Positions 11,169-21,292 are shown, numbered from the stretch's first letter. The stretch is 49,464 nucleotides of DNA from Salirhabdus salicampi (GCF_024259515.1 NZ_JANBWE010000008.1:1-49464), one strand, 5' to 3'. Program-made: numbers and translations. Notes: generated by a model from the letters alone, not told the origin.

Positions 11169-11197
11169 TTGACAAGGATGGATGCAGTCTTTATAAT
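11169..11197 (+). promoter_or_regulatory. Consensus sigma-A promoter of yabE
   Basis: TTGACA at 11169-11174 and TATAAT at 11192-11197 with a 17-bp spacer are both perfect consensus. The 185-bp gap before yabE also has an 8-bp hairpin at 11063-11094 without a good T-run. Confidence 0.85.
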
Positions 11198-11224
11198 ACA
11201 CTGCGAGCAAAGGAGGCAAAGATG

Positions 11225-12433
11225 ATGGCCGAAAAAGAAACAAATCTACGTTCTTCCTTATTATTAGGAAGTAAAAAATGGGCTATGTATACATTAGGAT
11301 TACTAGTGCTTTTTGCCTCACTCGGAATTTTACTCTATGAAACTACAAAGGCTGAAGTCATTGTCATGGATAATGGTGAAGAGCTATCGATTCGTACACA
11401 TGCAGATACAGTCGAAGATTTATTGGTTGAACTAGATATAGAAGCCACTGAGCATGATGAAATATTACCTGGTAGATCAGAAACAGTTGAAGATGGTATG
11501 GAGATAACATATATCCCAGCTCAGCAAGTTGTGGTAACAATCGATGACGAAACGAAATCATTCTATACTACGGCAAATACAATTGAGGAATTTATTCATA
11601 CTGAAGACGAAATTGTAGTAACAGAACATGATCAAGTTTTACCTAGTGTGGAAACGTCAGTAAAGGATGGTTTAGAAGTTACGATAAGTTCTGCAATTCA
11701 AGTAACATTGAATGACGGAGGCGAAACGGAAAAATATTGGACGTTAGCCAACACGGTCGAGGAATTGTTACAAGAACAAGATATAGAACTGAACGAACAT
11801 GATCATTTAAATGTGGAACTTGATGAAGAAGTTACAAACGACATGGATATTTCCATTACAAGAGTTGAAAAAATAACAGATGTAATTAAAGAAGAAATTG
11901 GTTATGCGACGGTAACAAGATTGGATGACAATTTACCAAGTGGTAAAAGCCGCGTTGTTCAAAATGGGCAAAAAGGTATCGTCGCGAAACATTATGAAGT
12001 AACAATGGAAAACGGTGAAGAAGTATCGAGAAAATTGATAAAAGAAGAAACCGAACAGGAAAGTGTAAACCGCATTGTAGCTATCGGTAAAACGAACCTC
12101 TTACTCTCAAGAGGAGATAAAAAGCTAGTTGACGAGTTCGTCATGAATGCTACGGCTTATACAGCTTATTGTGATGGATGCAGTGGAAAAACTGCCTATG
12201 CTTATAATGGTGAACGTGTAGACCTTCGAGTTAACAGTGACGCAAAAGTCGTCGCCGTTGACCCAAACGTCATCCCGATAGGTTCCCTCGTGTGGGTGGA
12301 GGGCTATGGATACGCTTTGGCACTTGATAGGGGCGGTCATATTAAAGGAAATCGAATTGATGTGTTTATACCATCCAAAGATGAGGCATTAAGATTTGGA
12401 AGGAAAACAGTTCAAGTGAAAGTATTTCGCTAA
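11225..12433 (+). CDS. yabE: Cell-wall-binding / resuscitation-promoting-type protein YabE
   Basis: The 402-residue secreted or membrane-anchored protein begins with a single membrane segment (about 20-38). Three DUF348 ubiquitin-like repeats follow (about 43-85, 102-144, 159-201), then a G5 domain (about 205-285) and a C-terminal 3D domain. The 3D aspartates are visible in AVDPNVIPIG, ALDRGGHI and NRIDVF, expected to form an MltA/Rpf-like lytic site on peptidoglycan. ATG at 11225 is preferred over 11222 because AGGAGG (11211-11216) is then 8 bp away. Domain order is that of B. subtilis YabE. A strong promoter and terminator make it monocistronic. Confidence 0.93.
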   Translation: MAEKETNLRSSLLLGSKKWAMYTLGLLVLFASLGILLYETTKAEVIVMDNGEELSIRTHADTVEDLLVELDIEATEHDEILPGRSETVEDGMEITYIPAQQVVVTIDDETKSFYTTANTIEEFIHTEDEIVVTEHDQVLPSVETSVKDGLEVTISSAIQVTLNDGGETEKYWTLANTVEELLQEQDIELNEHDHLNVELDEEVTNDMDISITRVEKITDVIKEEIGYATVTRLDDNLPSGKSRVVQNGQKGIVAKHYEVTMENGEEVSRKLIKEETEQESVNRIVAIGKTNLLLSRGDKKLVDEFVMNATAYTAYCDGCSGKTAYAYNGERVDLRVNSDAKVVAVDPNVIPIGSLVWVEGYGYALALDRGGHIKGNRIDVFIPSKDEALRFGRKTVQVKVFR

Positions 12434-12436
12434 TGT

Positions 12437-12465
12437 AAAGCAGGGGTTCTAACCTCTGCTTTTTT
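12437..12465 (+). terminator. Terminator of yabE
   Basis: A 12-bp stem with one G-T pair (about 12437-12448 with 12451-12462) runs into a T-run. Confidence 0.85.
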
Positions 12466-12565
12466 ATTTTATGAGAAGGTCTATGTCTTTGATACAATTT
12501 CCGTTTATACTGTTTTATCGTATATAATGGAAGGCATGTAGAATTACCATAGGAGGAACAACAGG

Positions 12566-14006
<1,441 letters not shown>

Positions 14007-14007
14007 G

Positions 14008-14036
14008 AACACACTGCACCTCGAAAAAATACGCTA
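14008..14036 (+). promoter_or_regulatory. Possible sigma-K-type promoter of yabG
   Basis: AAC at 14008-14010 is followed after 17 bp by AATACGCTA at 14028-14036. The late mother-cell sigma-K pattern is AC, 16-17 bp, CATAnnnTA; the first -10 base differs. yabG is a sigma-K gene in B. subtilis, so the position fits, but the motif is short. Confidence 0.4.
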
Positions 14037-14071
14037 TTATAGCAGCGTGTTTATAACGAGGAGGAACAATC

Positions 14072-14968
14072 ATGCAATTTCAAAGAGGGGATATTGTAAC
14101 GAGAGTATCCCATAATCATGATTTGTTATTTAGGATTCAGACAGTAGAAAATGGTAAAGCACAACTTTATGGAGAAGATTATCGTTTAGAGGCAGATTCC
14201 CCACTGGATGATCTTTCCCTCGTGAATAAAGGAGAATTAACGCGACGTAAAAAAGAAGAACGAGAAAAAGAGGACTATTCATATCGATTGTTTAAACAAG
14301 ATTATCAATTGATGCGAAAAAAACAAGAGTATGACACCCATATTAACTTTAATCCGGATTTAAAGTACTTCCAAATACCACCAAGGGTTTTACATGTTGA
14401 TGGTGACCAATTGTATTTAAAAAAATGTGTAAGTTTATATCAACGTCTAGGCATGCAAGTCCATGGTGTACATCTTCACGAGAAAACAATGCCATTAGAA
14501 ATAAAAGCTCTATTAGAGAAAATTCAACCAGATATTTTAGTTATAACGGGACATGATTCCTTTTCCAAAACGAAAGGGAACAAAAACGATATACGGGCAT
14601 ACCGCAACTCAAAACATTTTGCCGACACAGTTCGAGAAGCAAGAAACTATGCGCCACACTTAGATCAATTGATCATTTTTGCCGGGGCATGTCAGTCTCA
14701 TTTTGAATCGTTAATTAAAGCAGGAGCAAATTTTGCGAGTTCCCCATCAAGAATAAACATTCATGCTTTAGACCCAGTATACATTGTAGCGAAAGTTGGC
14801 TACACATCCTTTATGGAAAAAATTAATGTATGGGATGTGTTAAGAAATACCATTACCGGTGAAAAAGGAATTGGAGGCTTAGAAACTCGAGGTTTATTTC
14901 GGACAGGAATGCCTTTTCCTGATGATGAAATTGAATCAGAAGAGTATAATTTCCGCCCATGTTTGTAA
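14072..14968 (+). CDS. yabG: Spore coat maturation protease YabG
   Basis: YabG is a sporulation-specific peptidase (MEROPS U57-type family) that trims coat and cortex-associated proteins late in spore maturation. The 298-residue protein opens with an SH3-like segment (GDIVTRVSHNHDLLFRI). Conserved candidates for catalysis are H161 in VITGHDSF and C207 in FAGACQSHFES. It lacks a signal peptide, as expected for a mother-cell cytoplasmic enzyme. GAGGAGG precedes the ATG. It is followed by veg as in B. subtilis. Confidence 0.94.
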   Translation: MQFQRGDIVTRVSHNHDLLFRIQTVENGKAQLYGEDYRLEADSPLDDLSLVNKGELTRRKKEEREKEDYSYRLFKQDYQLMRKKQEYDTHINFNPDLKYFQIPPRVLHVDGDQLYLKKCVSLYQRLGMQVHGVHLHEKTMPLEIKALLEKIQPDILVITGHDSFSKTKGNKNDIRAYRNSKHFADTVREARNYAPHLDQLIIFAGACQSHFESLIKAGANFASSPSRINIHALDPVYIVAKVGYTSFMEKINVWDVLRNTITGEKGIGGLETRGLFRTGMPFPDDEIESEEYNFRPCL

Positions 14969-14982
14969 TGGGCGGAATATTT
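14951..14982 (+). terminator. Terminator overlapping the yabG stop codon
   Basis: A perfect 10-bp stem (14951-14960 with 14968-14977) has its loop and right arm spanning the TAA stop. The following TATTTT is a weak T-run. Confidence 0.7.
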
Positions 14983-15048
14983 TATGCATTTTTTTCTTTA
15001 CATTCGGAAAAATAACATTAAATATGAATTTTTAGCGTAAATAAATTA

Positions 15049-15078
15049 TTGACACCGGGCATATTTGATTGTTATAAT
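15049..15078 (+). promoter_or_regulatory. Strong sigma-A promoter of veg
   Basis: TTGACA at 15049-15054 and TATAAT at 15073-15078, 18 bp apart, correspond to the strong veg promoter position of B. subtilis. A second candidate lies downstream: TTGACA 15094-15099 and TATTTT 15117-15122, 17 bp apart with a TG before the -10. Confidence 0.85.
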
Positions 15079-15144
15079 TATTAGTTTTTTTGATTGACAA
15101 TTTCTTCGAAATGTGGTATTTTATCAATAGTGAGGTGGAGTGAA

Positions 15145-15399
15145 GTGCCAAAAACTTTATCAGAAATTAAGGAAACGTTAGATGGTAATATTGGTAAGCG
15201 GTTAACATTAAAGGCTAATGGGGGTCGTCGAAAGACAATTCAAAGAAGCGGCGTGTTGGCAGAGACATATCCTTCCGTATTTATCGTCGAATTAGATCAA
15301 GATGAAAACGCGTTTGAGAGAGTGTCATACAGCTATGCTGACGTGTTGACCGAGACAGTGGAGTTAACTTTCTTTGATGATATGAGTAAGATGGCTTAA
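15145..15399 (+). CDS. veg: Veg protein (biofilm / chromosome-associated small protein)
   Basis: The 84-residue protein is very close to B. subtilis Veg: [19 protein letters not shown] in the N-terminal half and [16 protein letters not shown] near the C-terminus. Veg promotes biofilm gene expression, apparently through SinR, though the mechanism is unsettled. It starts at GTG 15145 with GAGGTGGAG upstream; the frame extends to 15094 but lacks support there. It is flanked by its own promoter and terminator. Confidence 0.93.
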   Translation: MPKTLSEIKETLDGNIGKRLTLKANGGRRKTIQRSGVLAETYPSVFIVELDQDENAFERVSYSYADVLTETVELTFFDDMSKMA

Positions 15400-15402
15400 A
15401 GG

Positions 15403-15436
15403 AAGCAGTAGACGTTAGTTTACTGCTTTGTTTTTT
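15403..15436 (+). terminator. Terminator of veg
   Basis: An 8-bp stem (15403-15410 with 15421-15428) is followed by GTTTTTT. Confidence 0.8.
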
Positions 15437-15528
15437 ACATAAAACAGAAGCCTATAGATCGGATAAAATAAAACGTGAATGGTAATAATATGATTGTCGT
15501 AAAACCTAAGGAAGGGAGCTGTTACCTT

Positions 15529-15708
15529 ATGGGTAGACGTAGAGGTGTTATGTCAGACCAATTTAAAGAGGAACTAGCTAAGGATTTAGGTTTTTACGAC
15601 ACTGTCCAGAAAGAAGGATGGGGCGGCATTCGTGCGAGAGATGCAGGTAATATGACGAAACGAGCGATTGAAATAGCGGAAGAACATCTAAGTAAGGGCA
15701 GATCTTAA
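15529..15708 (+). CDS. sspF: Small acid-soluble spore protein SspF (alpha/beta-type, minor)
   Basis: The 59-residue protein opens [20 protein letters not shown], followed by [22 protein letters not shown], as in SspF. It belongs to the DNA-binding alpha/beta SASP family made in the forespore that protects spore DNA. ATG at 15529 with GAAGGGAG about 10 bp upstream is chosen; the frame opens earlier at 15475 without homology. No convincing sigma-G promoter was found. Confidence 0.93.
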   Translation: MGRRRGVMSDQFKEELAKDLGFYDTVQKEGWGGIRARDAGNMTKRAIEIAEEHLSKGRS

Positions 15709-15728
15709 AAGGTCTGCTCTTTTTTTTA
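15695..15728 (+). terminator. Terminator overlapping the sspF stop codon
   Basis: A stem of about 11 bp (from 15695 and back to 15721) encloses the TAA stop in its loop and is followed by a long T-run. Confidence 0.88.
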
Positions 15729-15776
15729 ATATATGTTACAATTTGTTAGATGCTAAGGAAAGCGAAGGTGTGCAGA

Positions 15777-16643
15777 ATGCTTCTGGAAAAGGCTCCAGCA
15801 AAAATTAATTTATCGTTAGATGTATTATATAAGCGAGATGATGGGTTCCATGAAATTGAAATGGTTATGACAACAATCGATTTGTCTGACCATATTGAAT
15901 TGACTCCACTAAAGGAGAATGTTATTAAAATTATTTCGGAAAACCGTTACGTTCCCAACGACAGCCGGAACTTGGCCTTTCAAGCAGCTGCAAAATTCAA
16001 GGAACGTTTTCAAATTAAAAAGGGTGTAGCAATCAAAATTAATAAACAAGTTCCTGTTGCAGCCGGTTTAGCTGGGGGAAGTAGCGACGCTGCTGCAGTA
16101 TTACGTGGCTTAAATAAAATGTGGCAATTACAAAAGCCCTTTGAACAGCTTGCGTCGATTGGAGCTGAAATCGGGTCAGATGTACCTTTCTGTATTTATG
16201 GTGGAACAGCTTTAGCGAAAGGGAGAGGGGAACGATTAACGGAACTGACCCCCCCTCCATCTTGCTGGGTTGTACTAGCCAAACCCTCAATCGGTGTTTC
16301 AACGAAAACGGTTTATGAACAGTTGAATCTGCAACATGTTCAACATCCTAATACAGAAGAAATGGTACAGTCCTTGAAACACGAAGATTACGACCGCATG
16401 TGTAACCATATGGGGAATGTCCTTGAATCGGTTACATGCAAACTACACCCAGAAATTTTACAGTTGAAAGAACATATGAGACGTGCAGGCGCAGACAGTG
16501 TCCTTATGAGTGGAAGTGGCCCAACGGTGTTCGGCTTAACCCGTCAGGAAACTAGAGCTGAGCGTATTTACAATAGCCTAAGAGGTTTTTGTCAAGAGGT
16601 ATACGTAGTAAGAATGTTAGGAAAGCCATTAGAGCTTGCGTAA
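15777..16643 (+). CDS. ispE: 4-diphosphocytidyl-2-C-methyl-D-erythritol kinase
   Basis: IspE phosphorylates CDP-ME in the MEP pathway of isoprenoid synthesis. The 288-residue GHMP kinase has [12 protein letters not shown] at the N-terminus, the glycine-rich ATP loop [14 protein letters not shown] at 93-106 and the C-terminal [10 protein letters not shown]. The ATG at 15777 fits both the family N-terminus and GCGAAGGTG upstream; the frame extends to 15750 without support. Only 56 bp separate it from purR, but a purR promoter lies in the gap. Confidence 0.95.
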   Translation: MLLEKAPAKINLSLDVLYKRDDGFHEIEMVMTTIDLSDHIELTPLKENVIKIISENRYVPNDSRNLAFQAAAKFKERFQIKKGVAIKINKQVPVAAGLAGGSSDAAAVLRGLNKMWQLQKPFEQLASIGAEIGSDVPFCIYGGTALAKGRGERLTELTPPPSCWVVLAKPSIGVSTKTVYEQLNLQHVQHPNTEEMVQSLKHEDYDRMCNHMGNVLESVTCKLHPEILQLKEHMRRAGADSVLMSGSGPTVFGLTRQETRAERIYNSLRGFCQEVYVVRMLGKPLELA

Positions 16644-16686
16644 AACCGTACCTTAGTGGTATAGTTTCTAGTAAATATTCGGATTT
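16636..16686 (+). promoter_or_regulatory. purR promoter with two PurBox-like sites
   Basis: TTGCGT (16636-16641) and TATAGT (16660-16665) form an 18-bp-spaced sigma-A promoter overlapping the end of ispE. Two inverted PurBox-like 13-mers flank it: 16642-16654 (11 of 13 to AWWWCCGAACWWT, centre CGTA) and 16674-16686 (12 of 13 to the reverse form, centre TTCG). The gap of 19 bp is slightly longer than the usual 16-17. This suggests autoregulation by PurR. Confidence 0.5.
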
Positions 16687-16699
16687 TGGAGTGGTTGCC

Positions 16700-17515
16700 A
16701 TGAAAAGAAGTGAACGGCTTGTTGCGATGACGAACTATTTGCTAGACCATCCACAAGTATTAGTTCCTTTACCGTATTTTACGAAGGAATTTGATGCAGC
16801 AAAATCATCTATTAGTGAAGATTTAGATATTGTAAATGATATGTTTCAAAAGCAAGGAATTGGTTTTTTAGAAACTGTTCAAGGAGCTGCCGGTGGAATA
16901 AAATATATTCCGAAATACTCGGATAAAAATAGTAAGGCATTTATCGATCATATATGTAATAGAATTGAAGATCCTGACCGTTTACTTCCTGGTGGTTACT
17001 TATATATGAGCGATTTGTTGGGTGACCCAGAGACAATTCGTAATATCGGGAAAATATTTGCGACAGCCTTTGCGCAAAAAGGTGTGGAATACATCGTAAC
17101 TGTTGCCACGAAAGGTATACCTCTTGCATATGCCACCGCTCAAATTATGAATGTACCTGTTATCATTGTTCGCCGTGACCCTAAAGTTACAGAAGGGTCT
17201 ACTGTTAGTATTAATTACGTATCGGGGTCTTCCAAAAAAATTCAGACAATGGTATTAGCAAAGAGAAGTCTGCCTGAAGGGTCAAATGTTTGTATCATTG
17301 ATGACTTTATGAAGGCTGGAGGTACAATTAACGGGATGAAAAGTTTGTTGGCAGAGTTTAATGCTAACGTATCGGGGATTGGAGTGCTTGCGGAAGCTGA
17401 AGATGAGGACGAAGACAGAGTAGTGGATGACTATATCTCTTTAATTCAAATCAAAGATGTTGATATAAAGAACCGCAAAATTGAAGTGTTAAAAGGGAAT
17501 TACTTTCAAAATTAA
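16700..17515 (+). CDS. purR: Purine operon repressor PurR
   Basis: PurR represses purine synthesis and transport genes; PRPP binding relieves repression. The 271-residue protein has an N-terminal winged-helix domain (about 1-73) and a phosphoribosyltransferase-like domain with the PRPP loop VCIIDDFMKAGGT at 197-209. The ATG at 16700 (TTTTGGAGTGG upstream) matches the B. subtilis N-terminus MKRSERLV; the frame extends to 16589 inside ispE without support. B. subtilis has yabJ next; here a terminator and spoVG follow. Confidence 0.96.
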   Translation: MKRSERLVAMTNYLLDHPQVLVPLPYFTKEFDAAKSSISEDLDIVNDMFQKQGIGFLETVQGAAGGIKYIPKYSDKNSKAFIDHICNRIEDPDRLLPGGYLYMSDLLGDPETIRNIGKIFATAFAQKGVEYIVTVATKGIPLAYATAQIMNVPVIIVRRDPKVTEGSTVSINYVSGSSKKIQTMVLAKRSLPEGSNVCIIDDFMKAGGTINGMKSLLAEFNANVSGIGVLAEAEDEDEDRVVDDYISLIQIKDVDIKNRKIEVLKGNYFQN

Positions 17516-17530
17516 ACGATTTATGATAGA

Positions 17531-17566
17531 AAATACATCACCTCGGAAGGTAGATGTATTTTTTTA
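17531..17566 (+). terminator. Terminator of purR
   Basis: The outer stem AAATACATC/GATGTATTT (17531-17539 with 17553-17561) holds an inner ACCT/AGGT pairing and is followed by T residues. Confidence 0.88.
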
Positions 17567-17596
17567 GTAAAAATAAAAGTTTTTTAAATATTTAGA

Positions 17597-17623
17597 AGGA
17601 TTTCCTGTTCCGTATGTGGAAAT
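17597..17623 (+). promoter_or_regulatory. Sigma-H-type promoter of spoVG
   Basis: AGGATTT at 17597-17603 and GGAAAT at 17618-17623, 14 bp apart, match the sigma-H pattern (AGGAnnT, 12-14 bp, GAATT) and resemble the classic B. subtilis spoVG promoter. The A/T-rich tract just upstream (about 17567-17596) is where AbrB binds in B. subtilis; binding here is inferred. Confidence 0.75.
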
Positions 17624-17661
17624 ATTGATATAAGTTCTAAGGGAAAAGGTGGTGAGACATA

Positions 17662-17952
17662 ATGGAAGTGACAGACGTAAGATTACGCCGCGTAAACACA
17701 GACGGAAGAATGCGTGCAATTGCATCTATTACCTTGGACCAAGAGTTCGTTGTTCATGATATCCGCGTGATTGATGGAAACAACGGTTTGTTCGTCGCTA
17801 TGCCGAGCAAACGTACTCCTGATGGTGAGTTCAGAGATATTGCACACCCGATCAATTCCGACACCCGTGCGAAGATTCAAGATGCGGTTTTAGCAGAGTA
17901 TCACCGTGCCGGAGAGGAAAATGTCGAGTATGAAGAAGCTGGTGCTTCTTAA
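17662..17952 (+). CDS. spoVG: Septation / RNA-binding regulator SpoVG
   Basis: The 96-residue protein is nearly identical in pattern to Spo[21 protein letters not shown] at the N-terminus and [20 protein letters not shown] in the middle. SpoVG affects septation and cortex formation in Bacillus and binds nucleic acid in related species. AAGGTGGTGAG precedes the ATG. It is monocistronic, between the purR and spoVG terminators. Confidence 0.97.
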   Translation: MEVTDVRLRRVNTDGRMRAIASITLDQEFVVHDIRVIDGNNGLFVAMPSKRTPDGEFRDIAHPINSDTRAKIQDAVLAEYHRAGEENVEYEEAGAS

Positions 17953-17972
17953 AACAAGAACGGATGTAAGCT

Positions 17973-18007
17973 AGAAGTCTAATCAAATATGATTGGGCTT
18001 CTTTTTT
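17973..18007 (+). terminator. Terminator of spoVG
   Basis: A 13-bp stem with G-T pairs (17973-17985 with 17990-18002) is followed by a T-run. Confidence 0.87.
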
Positions 18008-18110
18008 GTGTATAGAAAAAAGTTCACGAATTGGTCATGTGTCAACATGTTTGAAATACAGTATAATTTAAGATATATTCTTAATTGGAATAAAAGGATG
18101 GTGGGAGCTA

Positions 18111-19478
18111 ATGTCAAATCGTTATGCAGTTATATTAGCAGCTGGTCAAGGTACGAGAATGAAGTCCTCCCTTTACAAAGTACTTCATCCTGTATGCGGA
18201 AAGCCTATGGTTCAACATGTGGTAGATCAATTAATAGATATTAATTTATCAGAAATCTATACAATTGTTGGACACGGAGCAGAAAAAGTCCAGGAGCAAT
18301 TAGGCAATCAAACACAGTTTGTTCTGCAAGAAGAACAATTAGGTACTGGTCATGCAGTAATGCAAGCAAGTTCTTCATTAAGTGGAAAAAAGGGAACAAC
18401 GGTCGTAATATGTGGTGATACCCCATTGCTTACTTCGAATACGTTGGAGTCTTTGATACAACAACATGAGAACGAAAATGCCAAAGTAACAGTACTAACT
18501 GCACAGCCAGAAGATCCAACAGGATATGGAAGGGTTGTTCGAAACAGTAATGACGAAGTAGAAAAAATTGTTGAGCATAAAGATGCCAATAAGGACGAGC
18601 GAAAAATTAGCGAAATTAATACGGGAACATATTGCTTTGACAATGAAGCATTATTTGAGTCGTTAAACCACGTTTCTAATGATAATGTTCAAGGTGAGTA
18701 CTATTTACCGGATGTTATAGAAATACTAAAAAGCCAAGGGGAAAAAATTAGTGCTTATATAACACCGAATTTTGAGGAAACACTTGGAGTAAATGATCGT
18801 GTAGCCCTGTCAAAAGCAGAGGCTATAATGCGAAAAAGAATTAATCGCGAACATATGAAAAACGGAGTCACATTCATTGATCCAGATAACACATATATTG
18901 GACCAGATGTGAAGATTGACCAAGACGTTATCATCTATCCTGGAACGACGATAACAGGAGATGCAAAAATCGGAACAGGAGCAGAGATTGGTCCAAACAG
19001 TGAAATTAAAGATAGTGAAATTGGGCATAACACAGTCATTAAGCAAAGTGTTGTACATGATAGCCAAGTAGGAGATAAAGTACAAATTGGTCCATTTGCA
19101 CATATAAGGCCTCTTTCTGAGATTAAAGATGAAGTGAAAGTGGGTAACTTTGTAGAAGTGAAAAAATCCTCCATGGGCCAAGGGAGTAAAGCATCACATT
19201 TAAGTTACATAGGCGATGCAGAGGTCGGTAAGGATGTAAACATAGGCTGTGGAGCCATAACGGTCAATTATGATGGAAAAAATAAATATAAAACCATCAT
19301 AGAGGAGGGGTCATTTATTGGTTGCAATGCTAACTTAATTGCTCCTGTTAAGGTTGAAAAGGGAGCATATGTTGCAGCGGGGTCAACCATAACAAAGAAT
19401 GTACCCGAAAAGGCGTTGTCGATAGCACGTTCCCGACAGACAAATAAAGAGGGATATGTTGATAAACTAAAAAAATAA
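18111..19478 (+). CDS. glmU: Bifunctional GlmU (GlcN-1-P acetyltransferase / GlcNAc-1-P uridyltransferase)
   Basis: GlmU makes UDP-GlcNAc for peptidoglycan and teichoic acids. The 455-residue protein has an N-terminal Rossmann-like uridyltransferase with [11 protein letters not shown] from residue 9 and CGDTPLL near 102. The C-terminal left-handed beta-helix is marked by hexapeptide repeats from about 250 ([20 protein letters not shown]) and the acetyltransferase site [18 protein letters not shown] precedes ATG 18111. A TATAAT at 18062-18067 may be its -10 but lacks a good -35. prs follows after 32 bp. Confidence 0.97.
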   Translation: MSNRYAVILAAGQGTRMKSSLYKVLHPVCGKPMVQHVVDQLIDINLSEIYTIVGHGAEKVQEQLGNQTQFVLQEEQLGTGHAVMQASSSLSGKKGTTVVICGDTPLLTSNTLESLIQQHENENAKVTVLTAQPEDPTGYGRVVRNSNDEVEKIVEHKDANKDERKISEINTGTYCFDNEALFESLNHVSNDNVQGEYYLPDVIEILKSQGEKISAYITPNFEETLGVNDRVALSKAEAIMRKRINREHMKNGVTFIDPDNTYIGPDVKIDQDVIIYPGTTITGDAKIGTGAEIGPNSEIKDSEIGHNTVIKQSVVHDSQVGDKVQIGPFAHIRPLSEIKDEVKVGNFVEVKKSSMGQGSKASHLSYIGDAEVGKDVNIGCGAITVNYDGKNKYKTIIEEGSFIGCNANLIAPVKVEKGAYVAAGSTITKNVPEKALSIARSRQTNKEGYVDKLKK

Positions 19479-19510
19479 AAGAAATTAACTTAATGGAGGT
19501 TTCGAAAGCT

Positions 19511-20464
19511 ATGCCCAACCAATATGCAGATCCTTCACTAAAGGTGTTTTCTTTAAACTCTAATCCGAAGCTGGCAGAAAAAATTGCTCAAAACATTGGT
19601 ACGGAGTTAGGAAAATGTTCTGTTACAACGTTTAGTGATGGTGAAATCCAAATTAATATCGAGGAAAGTATTCGAGGTTGTGACGTTTATGTTATTCAAT
19701 CAACATGCCAGCCTGTAAATGATCATATCTTGGAATTACTGATTATGATTGATGCCCTAAAACGTGCATCAGCAAGAACAATTAACGTTGTTATACCTTA
19801 TTATGGTTATGCTCGACAAGATCGGAAAGCTAGGTCTCGTGAGCCGATTACATCAAAGCTTGTAGCGAACTTATTACAAACTGCTGGTGCGACCAGACTT
19901 ATTACATTAGACCTACATGCACCGCAAATCCAAGGTTTCTTTGATGTTCCGATTGATCATTTATTAGGTGTTCCTATCTTAGCCGATTACTTTGAAAGCA
20001 AAGGCTTAGAAGACATTGTCATCGTTTCACCAGATCACGGTGGAGTGACACGTGCAAGAAAAATGGCTGATATATTAAAAGCACCAATTGCTATTATCGA
20101 TAAGCGCAGGCCAAGACCAAATGTAGCGGAAGTTATGAATATTGTAGGGAACATAGAAGGAAAAACGGCTATTTTAATAGATGACATAATCGATACTGCA
20201 GGAACCATTACATTAGCCGCTAATGCTCTTATTGAAAATGGAGCAAAGGATGTCTACGCTTGCTGTACACACCCGGTTTTATCTGGGCCAGCTATTGAGC
20301 GAATTGATCACTCGAAAATTAAAGAATTAGTTGTAACGGACTCGATTCCGTTAACAGACGATAAACGTATTGATAAAGTTACACAATTATCGGTTGGGCC
20401 TTTAATTGGTGAGGCAATTCGAAGAGTCCATGAATTGAAATCTATAAGCGTTCTATTTGATTAA
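19511..20464 (+). CDS. prs: Ribose-phosphate pyrophosphokinase (PRPP synthetase)
   Basis: Makes PRPP from ribose 5-phosphate and ATP for purines, pyrimidines, His, Trp and NAD. The 317-residue protein has the pyrophosphate-transfer region [13 protein letters not shown] near 102-114, the HAPQIQGFF segment and the PRPP loop [12 protein letters not shown] at 221-232. ATG at 19511 is chosen because GGAGGT (19495-19500) lies 10 bp upstream and the N-terminus matches B. subtilis; an in-frame ATG at 19493 overlaps that site. PRPP is also the ligand of PurR encoded 2 kb upstream. Confidence 0.97.
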   Translation: MPNQYADPSLKVFSLNSNPKLAEKIAQNIGTELGKCSVTTFSDGEIQINIEESIRGCDVYVIQSTCQPVNDHILELLIMIDALKRASARTINVVIPYYGYARQDRKARSREPITSKLVANLLQTAGATRLITLDLHAPQIQGFFDVPIDHLLGVPILADYFESKGLEDIVIVSPDHGGVTRARKMADILKAPIAIIDKRRPRPNVAEVMNIVGNIEGKTAILIDDIIDTAGTITLAANALIENGAKDVYACCTHPVLSGPAIERIDHSKIKELVVTDSIPLTDDKRIDKVTQLSVGPLIGEAIRRVHELKSISVLFD

Positions 20465-20487
20465 TGTTATAATTAGGTAATGGAGAT

Positions 20488-20513
20488 GTTTTTTTCCTAC
20501 ATAAATAGGGAAA
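20488..20513 (+). promoter_or_regulatory. Candidate sigma-B promoter of rplY (ctc)
   Basis: GTTTTT (20488-20493) and GGGAAA (20508-20513) with a 14-bp spacer fit the general-stress pattern GTTTAA, 12-14 bp, GGGWAW. B. subtilis ctc is a classic sigma-B gene. Start of transcription would be near 20520, 30 bp before the ATG. Confidence 0.6.
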
Positions 20514-20550
20514 ACTAATCTTTGTGAAATCAAATGGAGGGTGATAGTTT

Positions 20551-21183
20551 ATGGTAGCAACCATTAAAGCAACAGAAAGAAAGGACTTAACACGCTCTGC
20601 AACTAGAGAATTACGACTCCAAGGCTTAATACCAGCTGTGGTATATGGTAAAGGGAAGGAACCTTCAACATTAGCTGTTAACACAATTGAATTGTTAAAG
20701 ACAGTACGTGATGAAGGGAAGAATGCAGTATTTTCTCTTAAAGTAGAAGGAAAAAAGCCCCTTGATGTCATGCTTTACGACTATCAACAAGATTCCATCA
20801 AAGATGAACTTCTTCATGCTGATTTTTATCAAGTAGATATGTCTTCTGATGTAGATGTAGAAGTAGCCATCAATCTAAAAGGAGATACTACGTCTGGCGG
20901 AGGTGTACTACAACAAACACTTCACCAGTTGCATGTACGAGCAAAGCCAAACAAGATACCCGATGAAATTACGATTGATATAAGCAGTCTTGAAATTGGT
21001 GACAGCATTACAGTAGGAGACATTAAGCCAGACCAAGGGTATGAAATACTAGACGATGCAGAAACAACAATTGTTACGGTTTTACCTCCTCAAAACGAAA
21101 AGGTTGAAGAGGAAGGGGAAGAAGGAGCAGAAGCACCTGCTGAAGAATCAGGAGCGGGCAACGAGAATAACGATGAAGGATAA
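20551..21183 (+). CDS. rplY: Ribosomal protein bL25 / general stress protein Ctc
   Basis: The 210-residue, long (TL5/CTC) form of bL25 binds 5S rRNA. Residues about 1-95 form the L25 RNA-binding domain (ERKDLTRSATRELRLQGLIPAVVYG) and about 100-185 the beta-rich CTC domain (DEITIDISSLEIGDSI). An acidic tail of Glu, Ala and Gly follows (about 186-210). GGAGGGTGATAG precedes the ATG. A candidate sigma-B promoter lies upstream, consistent with stress induction. Confidence 0.96.
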   Translation: MVATIKATERKDLTRSATRELRLQGLIPAVVYGKGKEPSTLAVNTIELLKTVRDEGKNAVFSLKVEGKKPLDVMLYDYQQDSIKDELLHADFYQVDMSSDVDVEVAINLKGDTTSGGGVLQQTLHQLHVRAKPNKIPDEITIDISSLEIGDSITVGDIKPDQGYEILDDAETTIVTVLPPQNEKVEEEGEEGAEAPAEESGAGNENNDEG

Positions 21184-21186
21184 TAC

Positions 21187-21225
21187 GAAGACGCAACCGA
21201 ATGGTTGCGTCTTCCATTTTCTTTT
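21187..21225 (+). terminator. Terminator of rplY
   Basis: A perfect 12-bp stem GAAGACGCAACC/GGTTGCGTCTTC (21187-21198 with 21203-21214) with a 4-base loop is followed by CATTTTCTTTT. Confidence 0.87.
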
Positions 21226-21292
21226 CGGGCCAATTTTCGGTAAAATATAAAGAAGTGTAGAAATGTCATTAAGAAAGAGGGATTGACATAAA

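Noticed and set aside
15476-15504. Sigma-G promoter for sspF (TGAATG, 16 bp, CGTAAAA)
   Set aside because: Only four of seven -10 bases match, and the predicted start would remove the ribosome binding site of the ATG at 15529.
18810-19181. Long antisense frames inside glmU
   Set aside because: They lie on the opposite strand of a well-conserved gene, lack ribosome sites and look like no known family. The same reasoning applies to antisense frames in tmk, mfd, spoIIE, ftsH, yabN and others.
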